Part shown: in pieces, positions 43,637 through 53,831 of the stretch
Layout: each line of letters begins with the position of its first letter
How positions within the stretch are numbered: the first letter of the stretch is position 1
The notes under the pieces: model-generated
What the model saw: the letters and a program-made list of their open reading frames with translations, nothing else
Told to the model about the DNA's origin: nothing
Database searches by the model: none
Made by a program: the position numbers and the translations under genes
Origin: Thiothrix subterranea
Lineage (GTDB): Bacteria > Pseudomonadota > Gammaproteobacteria > Thiotrichales > Thiotrichaceae
Assembly (NCBI RefSeq): GCF_016772315.1
Contig: NZ_CP053482.1
Location: 1,922,001-1,986,000 of the forward strand
Length of the DNA: 64,000 bases
Reading direction: 5' to 3'

Positions 43637-44572
43637 ATGGCACAAGAACCCGATCTGAGTTTGCGGCAGCAGCCGTTGTTACGTTATTGGCTGGCAACCC
43701 GCCCCGCTTTTCTGGCGGCAAGTGTCGTGCCTGCGCTGGTGGGCGCGGCAGCAGCCTGGGCGCAAGGGTATGCCTTGCACGGCTGGTTACTCGTGTGGAC
43801 ATTGCTGGCGGTGATGCTGGTACACGCGGGCATGAATGTGCTGAACGATTACTACGACGAGCAAAATGGCACGGATCGGCGCAATACCCAACGCTTGTTC
43901 CCATTTACCGGCGGTAGCCGCTTTATCCAGAACGGCGTATTGAGCGCGGGGGAAACCTTGGTGTTCGGCGCGTGGTTGCTGGCGGTGGCAATGCTGATCG
44001 GAGTGGGCTTGGCATGGCAAAGCGGGATGGATTTGTTGTGGATTGGTCTGGCGGGTTTAGTGATTGGTTGGGGTTATTCCGCACCGCCGTTGAGTTTGAA
44101 TAGCCGGGGCTTGGGCGAACCGACGATTGCCCTGAGTTTTGGGATTCTTACCCCGTTGGGCGCGTGGTTTGTGCAAACCGGAACGTTGGCGTGGTATCCG
44201 ATCGTGATCAGTTTGCCCTTGTCGTTGTTGATCATGAATATTTTGCTGATTAACCAGTTTCCCGATCGCGAAGCCGATGCTGCCAGTGGCAAACACCATT
44301 GGGTGGTGCGTTTTGGGGCGGATATGGCGGCAAAAGTTTACCTAGCCGCAGTCTTGCTGGCAACGCTGTTACTGGTGTCGTGGGTAATGCTGGATGTATT
44401 ACCACCGATGGCGTTGCTGAGTGCTTTGCCGTTGGGAATTGCGTTGCGTGCCGGTTTGCAATTGGTGGAACACGCCCACGCGCCGCACAAGCTTGAACCG
44501 GCGATTAAAATGACGATTGGCAGCGCGGTATTGCACGGCGTGCTGTTGTCCTTGGCGTTATGGCTGGTATAG
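43637..44572 (+). CDS. UbiA-superfamily prenyltransferase, MenA-like
   Basis: The 311-residue membrane protein has about eight helices and both Asp-rich motifs of aromatic prenyltransferases: [11 protein letters not shown] and [17 protein letters not shown]. The closest pattern is 1,4-dihydroxy-2-naphthoate prenyltransferase (MenA), which attaches the isoprenoid tail of menaquinone. No other men gene is in view, so the substrate is uncertain. It is divergent from ubiD and 7 bp before truD. Confidence 0.82.
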   Translation: MAQEPDLSLRQQPLLRYWLATRPAFLAASVVPALVGAAAAWAQGYALHGWLLVWTLLAVMLVHAGMNVLNDYYDEQNGTDRRNTQRLFPFTGGSRFIQNGVLSAGETLVFGAWLLAVAMLIGVGLAWQSGMDLLWIGLAGLVIGWGYSAPPLSLNSRGLGEPTIALSFGILTPLGAWFVQTGTLAWYPIVISLPLSLLIMNILLINQFPDREADAASGKHHWVVRFGADMAAKVYLAAVLLATLLLVSWVMLDVLPPMALLSALPLGIALRAGLQLVEHAHAPHKLEPAIKMTIGSAVLHGVLLSLALWLV

Positions 44573-44579
44573 TTCGCGC

Positions 44580-45644
44580 ATGAACCCAACTACCTTTGAT
44601 ACCACGGGCTTTGCCCGCGCTTATGCTGCCCCGTTACGCGGCGAATTCCGCAGTCTGCCGGAAGATTTTATCGTCGATGAACAAATGGAGATTGCCCTCA
44701 CCGGCAGTGGTGAACATTTGTGGGTGCAAGTCCGCAAAACCGGCGCGAATACCGACTGGGTAGCGGGGCAACTCGCCCGCTGTGCCGGTGTGCCTGCCAA
44801 GGAAGTCGGTTACGCGGGGCTAAAAGACCGCCATGCCGTCACCACGCAATGGTTTAGCCTGCAATTGCCGGGCATGGCTGACCCGGATTTTGCGGCATTG
44901 CCTGCTGAAATCGAAGTCCTCCAGCAACAGCGGCATGACAAAAAGCTACGACGCGGCGCGTTGGAAGCCAACCGTTTCATCCTTACCTTGCGGCATTGCA
45001 GCGGCGATTTCGCCGAAGCCGCTGCGATTTGCGAACAAATCAGCCAGCACGGCATTCCCAATTACTACGGCGACCAGCGTTTCGGGCATAACTTTGGGAA
45101 TTTGCGCAAAGCCGAACGTTGGTTTGCAGCGGGTGTAGAGCCGAAGCAACGTAACCAGCGCAGCTTGTATTTGTCGGCAGCGCGTTCGTGGATTTTCAAT
45201 AATGTGTTGGCGCAACGGGTCGCAGACGGAACCTGGAATCAGCGCGTGCCGGGCGATGTGTTTATGTTTGAAGGCGGCAGCGCCTGGTTTGCCGACGATG
45301 CGAGTGCGGAATTGCCTGCACGGTTGGCAACGCAAGCCATCCACCCGACCGGCGTGTTGTGGGGACGTGGCGAATTGCCCACAGCAGGCGAAGCACGCGA
45401 GTTAGAAGCCGAACAAGCCGCACGTTTCCCGATCTTTTGCGCCGGGTTGGAAAAACAGGGGCTGAAACAGGAACGCCGTGCATTGCGTGTCAATGTGGGT
45501 ACGGTGGGGTTTGAGGTGGTGGATGACAGCACCTTGCGCCTGAGTTTTGCCTTACCAGCGGGGGCTTATGCCACGGTGGTGTTGGAACAGTTGGGGACGT
45601 TTGTGGTGCCGCTACAAATTCAAGCTCACGCCGTGTTGCCGTAG
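44580..45644 (+). CDS. truD: tRNA pseudouridine(13) synthase TruD
   Basis: The ATG at 44580 gives 354 residues (E. coli TruD 349). The catalytic Asp lies in VGYAGLKDRHAVTTQWF near residue 82; the family segments FRSLPEDFIVDE and GIPNYYGDQRFGH are present. It makes pseudouridine at position 13 of tRNA-Glu. Confidence 0.95.
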   Translation: MNPTTFDTTGFARAYAAPLRGEFRSLPEDFIVDEQMEIALTGSGEHLWVQVRKTGANTDWVAGQLARCAGVPAKEVGYAGLKDRHAVTTQWFSLQLPGMADPDFAALPAEIEVLQQQRHDKKLRRGALEANRFILTLRHCSGDFAEAAAICEQISQHGIPNYYGDQRFGHNFGNLRKAERWFAAGVEPKQRNQRSLYLSAARSWIFNNVLAQRVADGTWNQRVPGDVFMFEGGSAWFADDASAELPARLATQAIHPTGVLWGRGELPTAGEARELEAEQAARFPIFCAGLEKQGLKQERRALRVNVGTVGFEVVDDSTLRLSFALPAGAYATVVLEQLGTFVVPLQIQAHAVLP

Positions 45645-45782
45645 CCATTCTTTGCGTTCACGGTAGTGACACCCGCTCAGCACGAAATTGCTGGTCGTTC
45701 AGAAAATAGCCTTGATTTTTTAAGCGTAAGCTCGCTAAATAACACGAGATTTTTATGTATCGAGTCAAAAGGACACCTAGCA

Positions 45783-46358
45783 ATGGCTCAACCAGCACGC
45801 AAACACGACACCCCTCCCGCAACCTACGCCGACCTATTGCAACTGCCGGAACACCTCACGGGTGAAATCCTCAACGGCGAACTGCACACCATGCCGCGCC
45901 CCGCCATTCGCCATGCCCGCGCCTCCTCCGTGCTATCTGGCAAATTAGCGCCAACGTTTGACTTTGACAACACAGGTTCAGACGGCTGGCTAATCTTATT
46001 TGAACCTGAACTGCACCTCGGTGACAAACCGCACATCCTCGTCCCCGACTTGGCAGGCTGGCGACGCGAACGCCTGCCCAGCCTACCGGATACCGCATGG
46101 CTGGAACTTGCCCCTGACTGGGCATGTGAAGTCCTCTCCCCCTCCACTGCCAGCAAAGACAGAATCCTCAAAATGCCTATCTACCGCGCCGAAGGGGTGG
46201 AATGGTTCTGGATAGTTGACCCCGAACACAAAACCTTGGAAGCCTACCAATCATCGGGCGGGCATTGGATTTTGCTGGGTGCGTGGGGCGACGACGACGT
46301 GGCACGCATCCCACCGTTTGACGCCATAGAAATTTCGCTGGCAGCGCTGTGGATATAA
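45783..46358 (+). CDS. Uma2-family (DUF820) putative endonuclease
   Basis: The ATG at 45783 gives 191 residues. The order YADLLQLPEHLTGEILNGEL, ILVPDLAGWRRERLPSLP, CEVLSPSTASKDRI and EWFWIVDPEHKTLEAY is typical of Uma2 proteins, which have a PD-(D/E)xK-like fold with Glu/Asp residues at those sites. They occur singly and in large numbers in some bacteria; function is unsettled. An AT-rich 138-bp stretch precedes it with no other gene. Confidence 0.85.
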   Translation: MAQPARKHDTPPATYADLLQLPEHLTGEILNGELHTMPRPAIRHARASSVLSGKLAPTFDFDNTGSDGWLILFEPELHLGDKPHILVPDLAGWRRERLPSLPDTAWLELAPDWACEVLSPSTASKDRILKMPIYRAEGVEWFWIVDPEHKTLEAYQSSGGHWILLGAWGDDDVARIPPFDAIEISLAALWI

Positions 46359-46431
46359 CGTTACGGGTCAAGCGGCAAACATTCAATGGATGTTTTGACA
46401 TGAGTACGACGAAAATACCGTATTGCCGGGC

Positions 46432-47026
46432 TTAAACCACGACTACCCACTTCGCCAGCATCGTTACCAACCCGGCAGGGTCGATAGGCTTGCTCAAATA
46501 ATCGTTCATCCCCGCTGCAATGCACTTCGCCCGTTCGGTGGAAATCGCGTGGGCAGTCATGGCAACAATCGGCAAATGCACCCATTGCGGCTGTTGGCGA
46601 ATCAATTTAACCGCTTGATAGCCATCCATTTGTGGCATTTGAATATCCATGAATACCAGATGAAAGGTGTTTTTCTCCAAAGCTTCCAGCGCTTCGAGGC
46701 CATTATTCGCCACCGTGACCGTCACACCTAAACGCTGCAATAATTCACCCGCCACTATTTGATTCAACAGGTCATCTTCCACCAACAAGACCTGTGCCGC
46801 TTTGAATAGCCCCGTGGCTTGCGCGAAGGGTGTATTAATCGGCACAATATCGACACATGCCGCAAACGCCACGCCAAAACTGAACGTGCTACCGCGCCCT
46901 TCCACGCTTTCCAGCCTGATTTCACCGCCCATCAGCCGCGCCAGCGATTGACTGATGGCTAAACCCAAACCGCTACCGCCGTGCCGCCGCGAAAAGGAGC
47001 TATCCGCTTGCGCAAACGGTTTAAAC
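46432..47026 (-). pseudogene. C-terminal part of IS-split BvgS-like hybrid kinase
   Basis: After the insertion point the frame resumes with FKPFAQADSSFSRRHGGSG and GLGLAISQSLARLMGGEI (end of the ATPase domain). A receiver domain follows (VLLVEDDLLNQIVAGELLQR; HLVFMDIQMPQMDGYQAV with the phospho-Asp). It continues exactly the reading frame of 48433-49910 once the IS and one 9-bp duplication are removed. Confidence 0.9.
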
Positions 47027-48432
47027 CATCTCCTTATACACAAGTTCCCAAGCTGATGTAAGATAAGCAATTTTCACTCATGAACTGGTCATCTACCGAA
47101 CTCACCGATCTTGATTTGGGAGACAAGCGTCTCGAAACACGAGCCGCTCATATCCTCAAAGCCATGCTGAAAGCCCCCCAGTCCAGCATCCCTAAGGCTT
47201 GCCAAAGTTGGTCAAGCACCTTGGCGACGTACCGTTTCTTCTGGAATGAAGCGGTGAGCCATGATGCTTTGATGGCATCCCACTTTGAAGCGACAGAGTG
47301 CCGAATTCGTCAACAAGATTCGCGGATTATCCTGTGTATTCAAGATACGACCGAACTGGACTTCAATGGACAGGAAACCGAGGGTTTAGGGCGGTTATCC
47401 TACGACAAGCAACGCGGGATGTACCTGCATCCGACCTTGTGTATCACCCCAGAACGTTTGCCGTTGGGCATCACCGATACGTGGATGTGGTCACGGGGAT
47501 TGAGCAAAGCTGCCGACCAAGCCAACCCCAGCATCAAAGAAAGCCGCCGTTGGATTGAAGGGTATGAGCGAGTAGCCGAACTGGCGGCACGCTGCCCTGA
47601 ACACCGCCTCATCTATGCGGGCGACCGTGAAAGCGACTTTTACGACTTACTCAAACGGGCGCAAGCCTTGGATTACCCGGCTGACCTGCTGATACGGGCG
47701 CAACATAACCGCGCCTTGGGGGATGACCTCAAACTGTGGGACGCCATTGATCAACAACAGGCGTTGACTCGTATCACCTTTACCAAACCGCGCAAGCAGG
47801 GTGAAAAGCCCCGTAAAGTGGTACAAGAAATCAAGGTGTTACGTTATACCTTGCGTCCCAAGAGTAAGCATCCGATGCTATTAACCTTAGTTCAAGCCAA
47901 AGAAATCAACCCACCCGCCGGAAAATCGCCCCTCATTTGGCGTTTAGTCACCAACCGTTGTGTAGAGACCGCCGATGCTGCCTGTGAACTCATCGACTGG
48001 TATCGAGCGCGTTGGGAAATCGAAATGTTTTTTGATGTCCTGAAAGTTGGCTGTCGCGTCGAAAAACTGCAACTGGACACCAAAGAGCGCATCGAAAAAG
48101 CCCTAGCGCTCTACATCATGGTGGCCTGGCGGATTATGTTTCTGATGCGGTTGGGGCGTACCTGCCCAGAACTTCCGGCTGATCTGGTGTTTGACCCCTT
48201 GGAATGGAAAGTCTCCTTCCGGCTCGGCAAAAAAGCACTACCCGATGGCATACCTACCCTCAATCAAGTGATCCGCAATCTGGCAGAACTGGGGGGCTTT
48301 TTGGGCAGAAAATCCGATGGCGAACCGGGGGCTAAAAGTATCTGGTTAGGCTATTCACGAGTGCTGGACTGCATTTATGGCATTCAGATGGCTAGTGAGT
48401 TGGGAATGGATTGATTTGTGTATAAGGAGATG
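47027..48432. mobile_element. IS4-family (IS50-like) insertion sequence, 1406 bp
   Basis: Perfect 17-bp terminal inverted repeats bound it: CATCTCCTTATACACAA (47027-47043) and its inverse (48416-48432). The target GGTTTAAAC is duplicated at 47018-47026 and 48433-48441, 9 bp as expected for the IS50 group. One intact transposase gene fills it. The clean ends and duplication point to a recent insertion. Confidence 0.95.
47080..48414 (+). CDS. IS4-family transposase (IS50/Tn5 group)
   Basis: The 444-residue protein has the N-terminal [18 protein letters not shown] domain, a DDE core with first Asp in [12 protein letters not shown], second in [12 protein letters not shown], and Glu in the YREK-like signature [18 protein letters not shown]. 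Tn5 transposase has the same plan and cuts DNA by a hairpin mechanism. All key residues are present, so it is likely functional. Confidence 0.93.
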   Translation: MNWSSTELTDLDLGDKRLETRAAHILKAMLKAPQSSIPKACQSWSSTLATYRFFWNEAVSHDALMASHFEATECRIRQQDSRIILCIQDTTELDFNGQETEGLGRLSYDKQRGMYLHPTLCITPERLPLGITDTWMWSRGLSKAADQANPSIKESRRWIEGYERVAELAARCPEHRLIYAGDRESDFYDLLKRAQALDYPADLLIRAQHNRALGDDLKLWDAIDQQQALTRITFTKPRKQGEKPRKVVQEIKVLRYTLRPKSKHPMLLTLVQAKEINPPAGKSPLIWRLVTNRCVETADAACELIDWYRARWEIEMFFDVLKVGCRVEKLQLDTKERIEKALALYIMVAWRIMFLMRLGRTCPELPADLVFDPLEWKVSFRLGKKALPDGIPTLNQVIRNLAELGGFLGRKSDGEPGAKSIWLGYSRVLDCIYGIQMASELGMD

Positions 48433-49910
48433 GGTTTAAACAGTTTCGCCTGTTGCGCCACACTGATGCCCATGCCGGTGTCAGTCACGCTGAATTGCAA
48501 GCGGACAATGGCAGCGTCAGCCGTCAAGCGCGTCACCCGGATACACACCTCGCCCGCATTCGCGAACTTAATGGCATTACTCACCAGATTCAGCAAAATC
48601 TGCGCAAGGCGTTGCGGGTCGCCAATCAAACACGGCGGTACATCCTCAGCGACGTGAATCTGAAACCCCAAGCCTTTTTGCCGCGCTTGCTCTTCAAACA
48701 AATAGCTGAGTTGCTGCAAGACGTTACTGAGCCGAAATGCCATGGGATTCAACGCCAACTTGCCCGCTTCGATTTTCGCCACATCCAAAATATCGTCGAT
48801 AATGCCCAGCAACATCTTGGAAGACGACTGCATTTTATTCAGGTAATCTGCCTGTTGTGCAGTCAAATCCGTTTGTTGCAGCAAATACCCCAAACCAATC
48901 ATCGCATTCATCGGGGTACGGATTTCATGGCTCATATTCGCCAGAAATTCGCTCTTGGATTGATTGGCACGTTCCGCCTCTTCCTTGGCTTGTTGCAGCG
49001 CGGTATTCAAGCGGGTCAGTTTACGATTCCAATAAATGCTGCCCAGCAAAATCAGGGTTGCACCGATAACGAGTTTCCACAACAGGGAATAATCCGTCGT
49101 TTCAACCACGTAGACCGAATTCCAATTACGCTTAACTGCCTCGTGATCGGCTTGCGTCAAAGAGTCGACGGCTCTTTGCATAATGCCCAGCAATGGCGGG
49201 GAATCTTTGCGCACTGCAACCGAAATGGGGTAGTTGTAATCGAGTTTGCCGATGATTTTTAGGTTGTACAGCCCTTGCTGAATAATCTGAATGCCGTGCG
49301 CAAACGAAGCCACGCCAGCGTAAGCCTCACCGTTTTCCACCCTTTCAAACAGCGCATCGGGGGTTTCCGCCTCAATAAAAAGGGTATTGGGGTAGTCTTG
49401 GCGCAACTGTGTGCCAATTGCGCCGCCGGTGGGAATAACGATTTTTTGATCCGCAATATCCGCCAACGACTGCACAAACGGTCGACCAGATTTAGCGAGC
49501 AAAACATGCGATGTTTGATAATAAGGCGTGGTGAAGGACAAAAAATCTTCACGCTCTGGGGTTTTGACTGCCCCAGACAAGAAATCGCACTTGCCTTCGC
49601 GGACAAACTGCAAGGCTTCACCCCACGTACTGCTCAACACCGGCTGTAACGGGATATTCAAGCGTTGCGAAAAAAGTTGGAGGTAGTCGGCAAAAATGCC
49701 TTTGTGTTTGCCATCTTCTAGGAAGTCGTAGGGTTTCCAGACGGGGCTGAAGCAATAGCGCAGCGGTGCGCCTTGGCGTTGGTCGAGCCATGTTTGTTCT
49801 GCGTTGGTCAGAACGATGCGGGTGGTGGGTGGGGCTTGCTCAACAGCCGGAGCATTCGCCGTTGAAAAGATCAACAGACCACACAAGAGGATGATGAGCA
49901 AGGGTTTCAT
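48433..49910 (-). pseudogene. N-terminal part of IS-split BvgS-like hybrid kinase
   Basis: It starts with a signal peptide ([18 protein letters not shown]), then a periplasmic solute-binding domain of the SBP_bac_3 type (about 30-270), a membrane helix ([19 protein letters not shown]), HisKA with [18 protein letters not shown], and most of the ATPase domain ([32 protein letters not shown]). Transcription now meets the IS, so the ATPase glycine-rich box and receiver are lost from this fragment. The intact gene would have been about 690 residues. Confidence 0.9.
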
Positions 49911-49993
49911 ACGCACAACGAATAGGTCACGGAATCAGGGATACAAGTAATAGTAGCGTATCTGTCGAATGAATATCACACATTGCTATTCTC

Positions 49994-50056
49994 AGAGGCT
50001 AAAAAAACTGATATAAACAGTAAAAAACAACAAAATTTTGTTGGATTTAAGCCTCT
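49994..50056. promoter_or_regulatory. Nested inverted repeats upstream of the RloAB-like pair
   Basis: An outer pair AGAGGCT (49994-50000)/AGCCTCT (50050-50056) encloses the 16-bp perfect palindrome CAACAAAATTTTGTTG (50028-50043), with an ACTG-N7-CAGT element between. It lies 26 bp before the ATG at 50082. It looks like an operator or a structured leader. Confidence 0.5.
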
Positions 50057-50081
50057 ATAAGGATTTTTCGCGTACCGAACT

Positions 50082-51284
50082 ATGCTACATCACTTCAAAT
50101 TTGAAAATTTTTACTCGTTCGCGGCAGCGGTAGAAGTCTCTTGCGTGCTGGGCGGACAGAGTCCGAAGAATGACCTGTCCTGCCTTGCCGATACCGGCGA
50201 CAGGTTGAGCAAGCTGTTGGCGGTTATCGGGCCGAATGCTTCGGGGAAAACCAATGTATTAAAAGCACTGGCTTTTTTGCAGTGGTTTGTCGCCGATTCT
50301 TTTTCTGCGCAACAGCCGAATGACGACATCCCTATCGAACACCATTTTTTCAGTGAGAACCCTAATTCCACCTTCCAGATAGTGTTCGACTATCAAGGGC
50401 AGTTGTACCGCTACGAACTGACCCTAAATAAACAACAGGTGGTCTACGAAGCGTTATTCGTCAAAACCAGCAAGCTGTACAGCTATATCTTTAAGCGGGA
50501 ATGGAATGAAAAATCCCACCAATACACTATCGCCCAAAAAGATTTCGGCTTTGACAGGAAAGAAGCTGCCAAGGTACGCCAGAATGCCAGTCTGATTTCT
50601 ACGGCGGCGCAATACGGGGTAGAACTTGCTACGCAGATGCGGCTAGTTTGCGGAAAGATTTTCACCAATGTGAATAGCCTTGGGCGCGTCTCCACCGCTT
50701 CTCGCATTGATGAATTACTGGAAGTTACCGAAGTGTTTCAGCGCAACAAATCGTTGGGCAAACAAGCCTCTGACTTGCTGTGCAAACTCGATTTAGGCTT
50801 GCGGGGAATCGTCATTAAGTCTGAAACCGTCACTGACCCCAAAACCCAGAAAAGCTTGGAAATCAGCGCGCCTTACGGGATTCATCGCAACGGACAAGCG
50901 GAACGCCAACTGGAATTGTGGCGTGAATCCAGTGGGACACAACGCGCTTACACGTTACTGAGTATTTTATTGCCTGCTTTGACCTTGGGCGGCGTTGCTG
51001 TCATTGATGAACTGGAAGCGGATTTACACCCTGATATGTTAGTGCCACTGCTGGAATTGTTTATCAATCCAGCCACCAATCCCAAGCAAGCACAGCTTAT
51101 TTTCAGTTCGCATTCGCACGAAATTCTGGAAATGTTGAGCAAAGATCAAGTGTTGTTGGTAGAGAAAGACCCGCAAGGCAACAGCGAAGCGTGGTTGCTC
51201 AGCGATATGGAAGGCGTGCGCCGGGATGATAATTTGTATGCCAAATACCGCTCCGGCGCGTATGGCGCAGTTCCCAATCTTTGA
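50082..51284 (+). CDS. RloA-like AAA15-family ATPase (AbiL-type defence)
   Basis: The 400-residue protein shows Walker A VIGPNASGKTNVLKAL near 50-60, a long insert, then SSGTQRAYTLLSILLPAL (signature-like), Walker B VAVIDELEADLHPDML and a SSHSHEILE switch. This is the SMC-like ATPase of the COG1106 group, known as RloA or AbiLi when linked to a RloB gene. Such pairs abort phage infection or act as toxin-antitoxin. The next gene overlaps its stop. Confidence 0.87.
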   Translation: MLHHFKFENFYSFAAAVEVSCVLGGQSPKNDLSCLADTGDRLSKLLAVIGPNASGKTNVLKALAFLQWFVADSFSAQQPNDDIPIEHHFFSENPNSTFQIVFDYQGQLYRYELTLNKQQVVYEALFVKTSKLYSYIFKREWNEKSHQYTIAQKDFGFDRKEAAKVRQNASLISTAAQYGVELATQMRLVCGKIFTNVNSLGRVSTASRIDELLEVTEVFQRNKSLGKQASDLLCKLDLGLRGIVIKSETVTDPKTQKSLEISAPYGIHRNGQAERQLELWRESSGTQRAYTLLSILLPALTLGGVAVIDELEADLHPDMLVPLLELFINPATNPKQAQLIFSSHSHEILEMLSKDQVLLVEKDPQGNSEAWLLSDMEGVRRDDNLYAKYRSGAYGAVPNL

Positions 51285-51295
51285 CAGGTAATCGC

Positions 51296-51799
51296 GTGGC
51301 AACTGTAAAAAAGCGCAAAGCTAATCGCACCATCCTGATCATGGGAGAAGGCGCAACGGAAAAGGCATTTCTGAAACACCTCAAAAACCTATACGGGCAA
51401 CGCGGCTCTGGTTTAGCCATTACCATTCGTTCAGCAACAGGTGGTAGCCCCGAAGCTATCGTGCGCTACACCGAAAATATCATCAAAAATCACGCCTATG
51501 ATCGTGTTGCCATTTTGATGGATACGGATGTTGAATGGTCGAAAGAAGCCCGCGAACGTGCCAAAAAGTGGAACATCACCCTGATTGGCGCAACGCCCTG
51601 TATCGAAGGGTTATTGCTGCGTATTTTAGGGCATACACCACCGCATCGTTCGGAAGAGTGTAAACAGGTTTGTGTCAGAATTTTCGGAGGTGACTTGATG
51701 GATGAAATGACCTACAGTGTACTAATAACCACACCTATCCTAGAAAAACAACGCCAACATATTACTGAACTTGAAAGCTTATTAGCTCTTTTTACCTGA
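51296..51799 (+). CDS. RloB-like TOPRIM-domain protein (AbiL-type defence)
   Basis: A GTG at 51296 gives 167 residues; a TTG at 51281 that overlaps the rloA stop is the alternative. The TOPRIM pattern is TILIMGEGATEKAFLKHL (Glu) and VAILMDTDVEW (DxD), which binds Mg2+ for phosphodiester chemistry. RloB is the probable effector that the ATPase regulates. Arg/Lys-rich segments could bind tRNA or DNA. Length is slightly shorter than typical RloB. Confidence 0.85.
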   Translation: MATVKKRKANRTILIMGEGATEKAFLKHLKNLYGQRGSGLAITIRSATGGSPEAIVRYTENIIKNHAYDRVAILMDTDVEWSKEARERAKKWNITLIGATPCIEGLLLRILGHTPPHRSEECKQVCVRIFGGDLMDEMTYSVLITTPILEKQRQHITELESLLALFT

Positions 51800-51846
51800 A
51801 AACCCGATCAATAAATACAGACATAATTTGGAAGCAGTTAAGTGAT

Positions 51847-53772
51847 TTAACAATTGTCAATCCATTCGCTAATGCTCTCAGGCATGTAAAGCTCATGCTT
51901 CGCACGTGATATTCCAGTATAGATGTGACTAATCGTTTTAGCATAGTTCTCGTTGATAACGCCAGATTGACCAATGACATCATTTAGAAGAAGAACGCGA
52001 TCAAACTCAATATTCCGGCAATCCCAGACACGTCGAACAAGATAAATATCTTCCTGAGGTTGAGGCATAGAACCTTGTAAAATAGCATTCAACTGCTGGC
52101 GGTTAAATCCAGAACGAATCAAACGATCAATCTGAACAAGAGCGGGTTCTCTTTGTCGGTTTTTATCAAAAAAATCATCCCAAGAATGTGAGCCAACAAA
52201 CTCATGATGCCTTGATTTGTCATCGCTATTGTTGAGGAATGAGATTGCACTATTAATCAGCCAATCTATTTCTTTTATTTGAGTGTTAAAAATGTGATAT
52301 TTTGCTGATTGATGATGTAATGTGTATATGATCCAAAAAACTGACCAGAAACTCTTTGCTAATATTGCACAAGGTTCATCCGGTATTTGGAATTTTTTGT
52401 AGGAGATAAATTTAGTGGTTTTAGTTTTATTACCTGAAAACTCGACAGTTGGACTTATAGGATGCCGCTCAATTAATTGATTATAAAGCCCAGTCATATT
52501 TGATCCAGCACGTACTGAATGCGTAAGTGTATTTTTTCTTAAAGTCGATGGCAAACTGTGGGGCTGAGTAAGTCCCTGTAAATTTTGATAATAATCTCCA
52601 AAAGTGAATACAGGTTGTGTACTTTGTTGAAGCAATTGAATGATTGCTGGTGATAAATCATGAGCTTCATCAACAACAATATGTGTACAGTGGCTTGGTA
52701 TTCCCATACCTGTTAGTGCCAAAGCTTTAACCAAATGATAATTACGGATAGGGAGCAGAATACGATCTCGTGGAATACAAATTAGTTCCCATAAGTGTTT
52801 AGCAACAGTCAATAATGCTGCTTGCTGAATAAGTGTTAGTTGACGTACATACTGTTTTGGAATATGTTCACGAGTGATTGCCGGATCAGTCGAAAGACAA
52901 AAATTTTTCACAACAAATTGGGCATCTTTGGCAATTACTCCACGTCTATACTCCCCAATATCGTAACACTCAAGTTTTTCTTCCAGCTTGTCATGTGAAA
53001 AAATATACTGGTCTGAAACAATTTGTTGCTTGCCATATCTGCCATTAATATTTCGTACTGTTTTCAAAACTCCTGTGTTTATCAAGGATATAGCGATATA
53101 TGCAAACGTATAGCTGCGTACTCCCGGAATACGGGCTTTCAATGCTGATATTTGTTCCTGTGTCTCAGCGAGAAACAATGTCTTTTCTTTGTCTATGGCA
53201 TCTACTAAATGCGAAATTATCCATGTTTTACCACTGCCCGCATAACCTTGAATATCAATAGACTCATCCTTATCAGATAAAATTATATTGACAATTCGTT
53301 CTTCCTCTTTGGATGCAAAATTGGTGTTGGAACTTTTTTTGTTCAAAAGTCGACTAGGAAAAAAATCAGACTTTTCACTGTTCTTGAATTCCCAGTTCCA
53401 CACCCATTGTTCTTCCCACTTTAAATATTTTTTATCCTGAATCTGTTCCGCACTCATTAATTGAATCTGAGATTGGACGAGAAGTGATTTTCCTATTAAG
53501 CATTTTTCTACATTCAATGCATCCACAAATTCATGTTGCACTTCCTGAAGCGTAAAACTGCCAGACGACGTGATAAAGTTAGAAATAAATTGTTCAGCTC
53601 GGAAAAGCAAGTTCTCATCAGATTTGGCTACAGCTAATAATGTTGGCAGCCCCTGTATCAACAGCAATGCTGCTAACTCCTCAAGGCGTAGGTTGACGAT
53701 TATTGATTGAACATCAACATCCGGCTGAATAAGTTTATCCAGCTTCTCTTCGGTGATAGGGATATATAGCAT
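51847..53772 (-). CDS. SF1 (UvrD/Rep-like) helicase with an unknown N-terminal domain
   Basis: The 641-residue protein has about 175 residues of unrecognised N-terminal sequence, then motif I IQGYAGSGKTWIISHL, motif II HIVVDEAHDLS, motif III FTFGDYYQNL and a motif VI-like IYTGISRAKHELYMP. It is probably a DNA or RNA translocase. The gene is AT-rich and convergent with the RloAB pair (stops 48 bp apart), a setting that suggests a defence role. It has no obvious nuclease motif. Confidence 0.75.
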   Translation of the reverse strand: MLYIPITEEKLDKLIQPDVDVQSIIVNLRLEELAALLLIQGLPTLLAVAKSDENLLFRAEQFISNFITSSGSFTLQEVQHEFVDALNVEKCLIGKSLLVQSQIQLMSAEQIQDKKYLKWEEQWVWNWEFKNSEKSDFFPSRLLNKKSSNTNFASKEEERIVNIILSDKDESIDIQGYAGSGKTWIISHLVDAIDKEKTLFLAETQEQISALKARIPGVRSYTFAYIAISLINTGVLKTVRNINGRYGKQQIVSDQYIFSHDKLEEKLECYDIGEYRRGVIAKDAQFVVKNFCLSTDPAITREHIPKQYVRQLTLIQQAALLTVAKHLWELICIPRDRILLPIRNYHLVKALALTGMGIPSHCTHIVVDEAHDLSPAIIQLLQQSTQPVFTFGDYYQNLQGLTQPHSLPSTLRKNTLTHSVRAGSNMTGLYNQLIERHPISPTVEFSGNKTKTTKFISYKKFQIPDEPCAILAKSFWSVFWIIYTLHHQSAKYHIFNTQIKEIDWLINSAISFLNNSDDKSRHHEFVGSHSWDDFFDKNRQREPALVQIDRLIRSGFNRQQLNAILQGSMPQPQEDIYLVRRVWDCRNIEFDRVLLLNDVIGQSGVINENYAKTISHIYTGISRAKHELYMPESISEWIDNC

Positions 53773-53831
53773 TACGTCTTAACACATCCATTTTTGAGCA
53801 AGTGCACAATATCAGGATAGTAGCGCATCCC

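Noticed and set aside
43551-43904. N-terminal extension of ubiD by 118 residues
   Set aside because: It overlaps the divergent prenyltransferase gene and its promoter, and is low-complexity Arg/Pro/Ala unlike UbiD.
46432-47070. Separate response-regulator gene
   Set aside because: Its first residues derive from the IS end; removal of the IS and one target duplication joins it to the upstream kinase fragment in frame.
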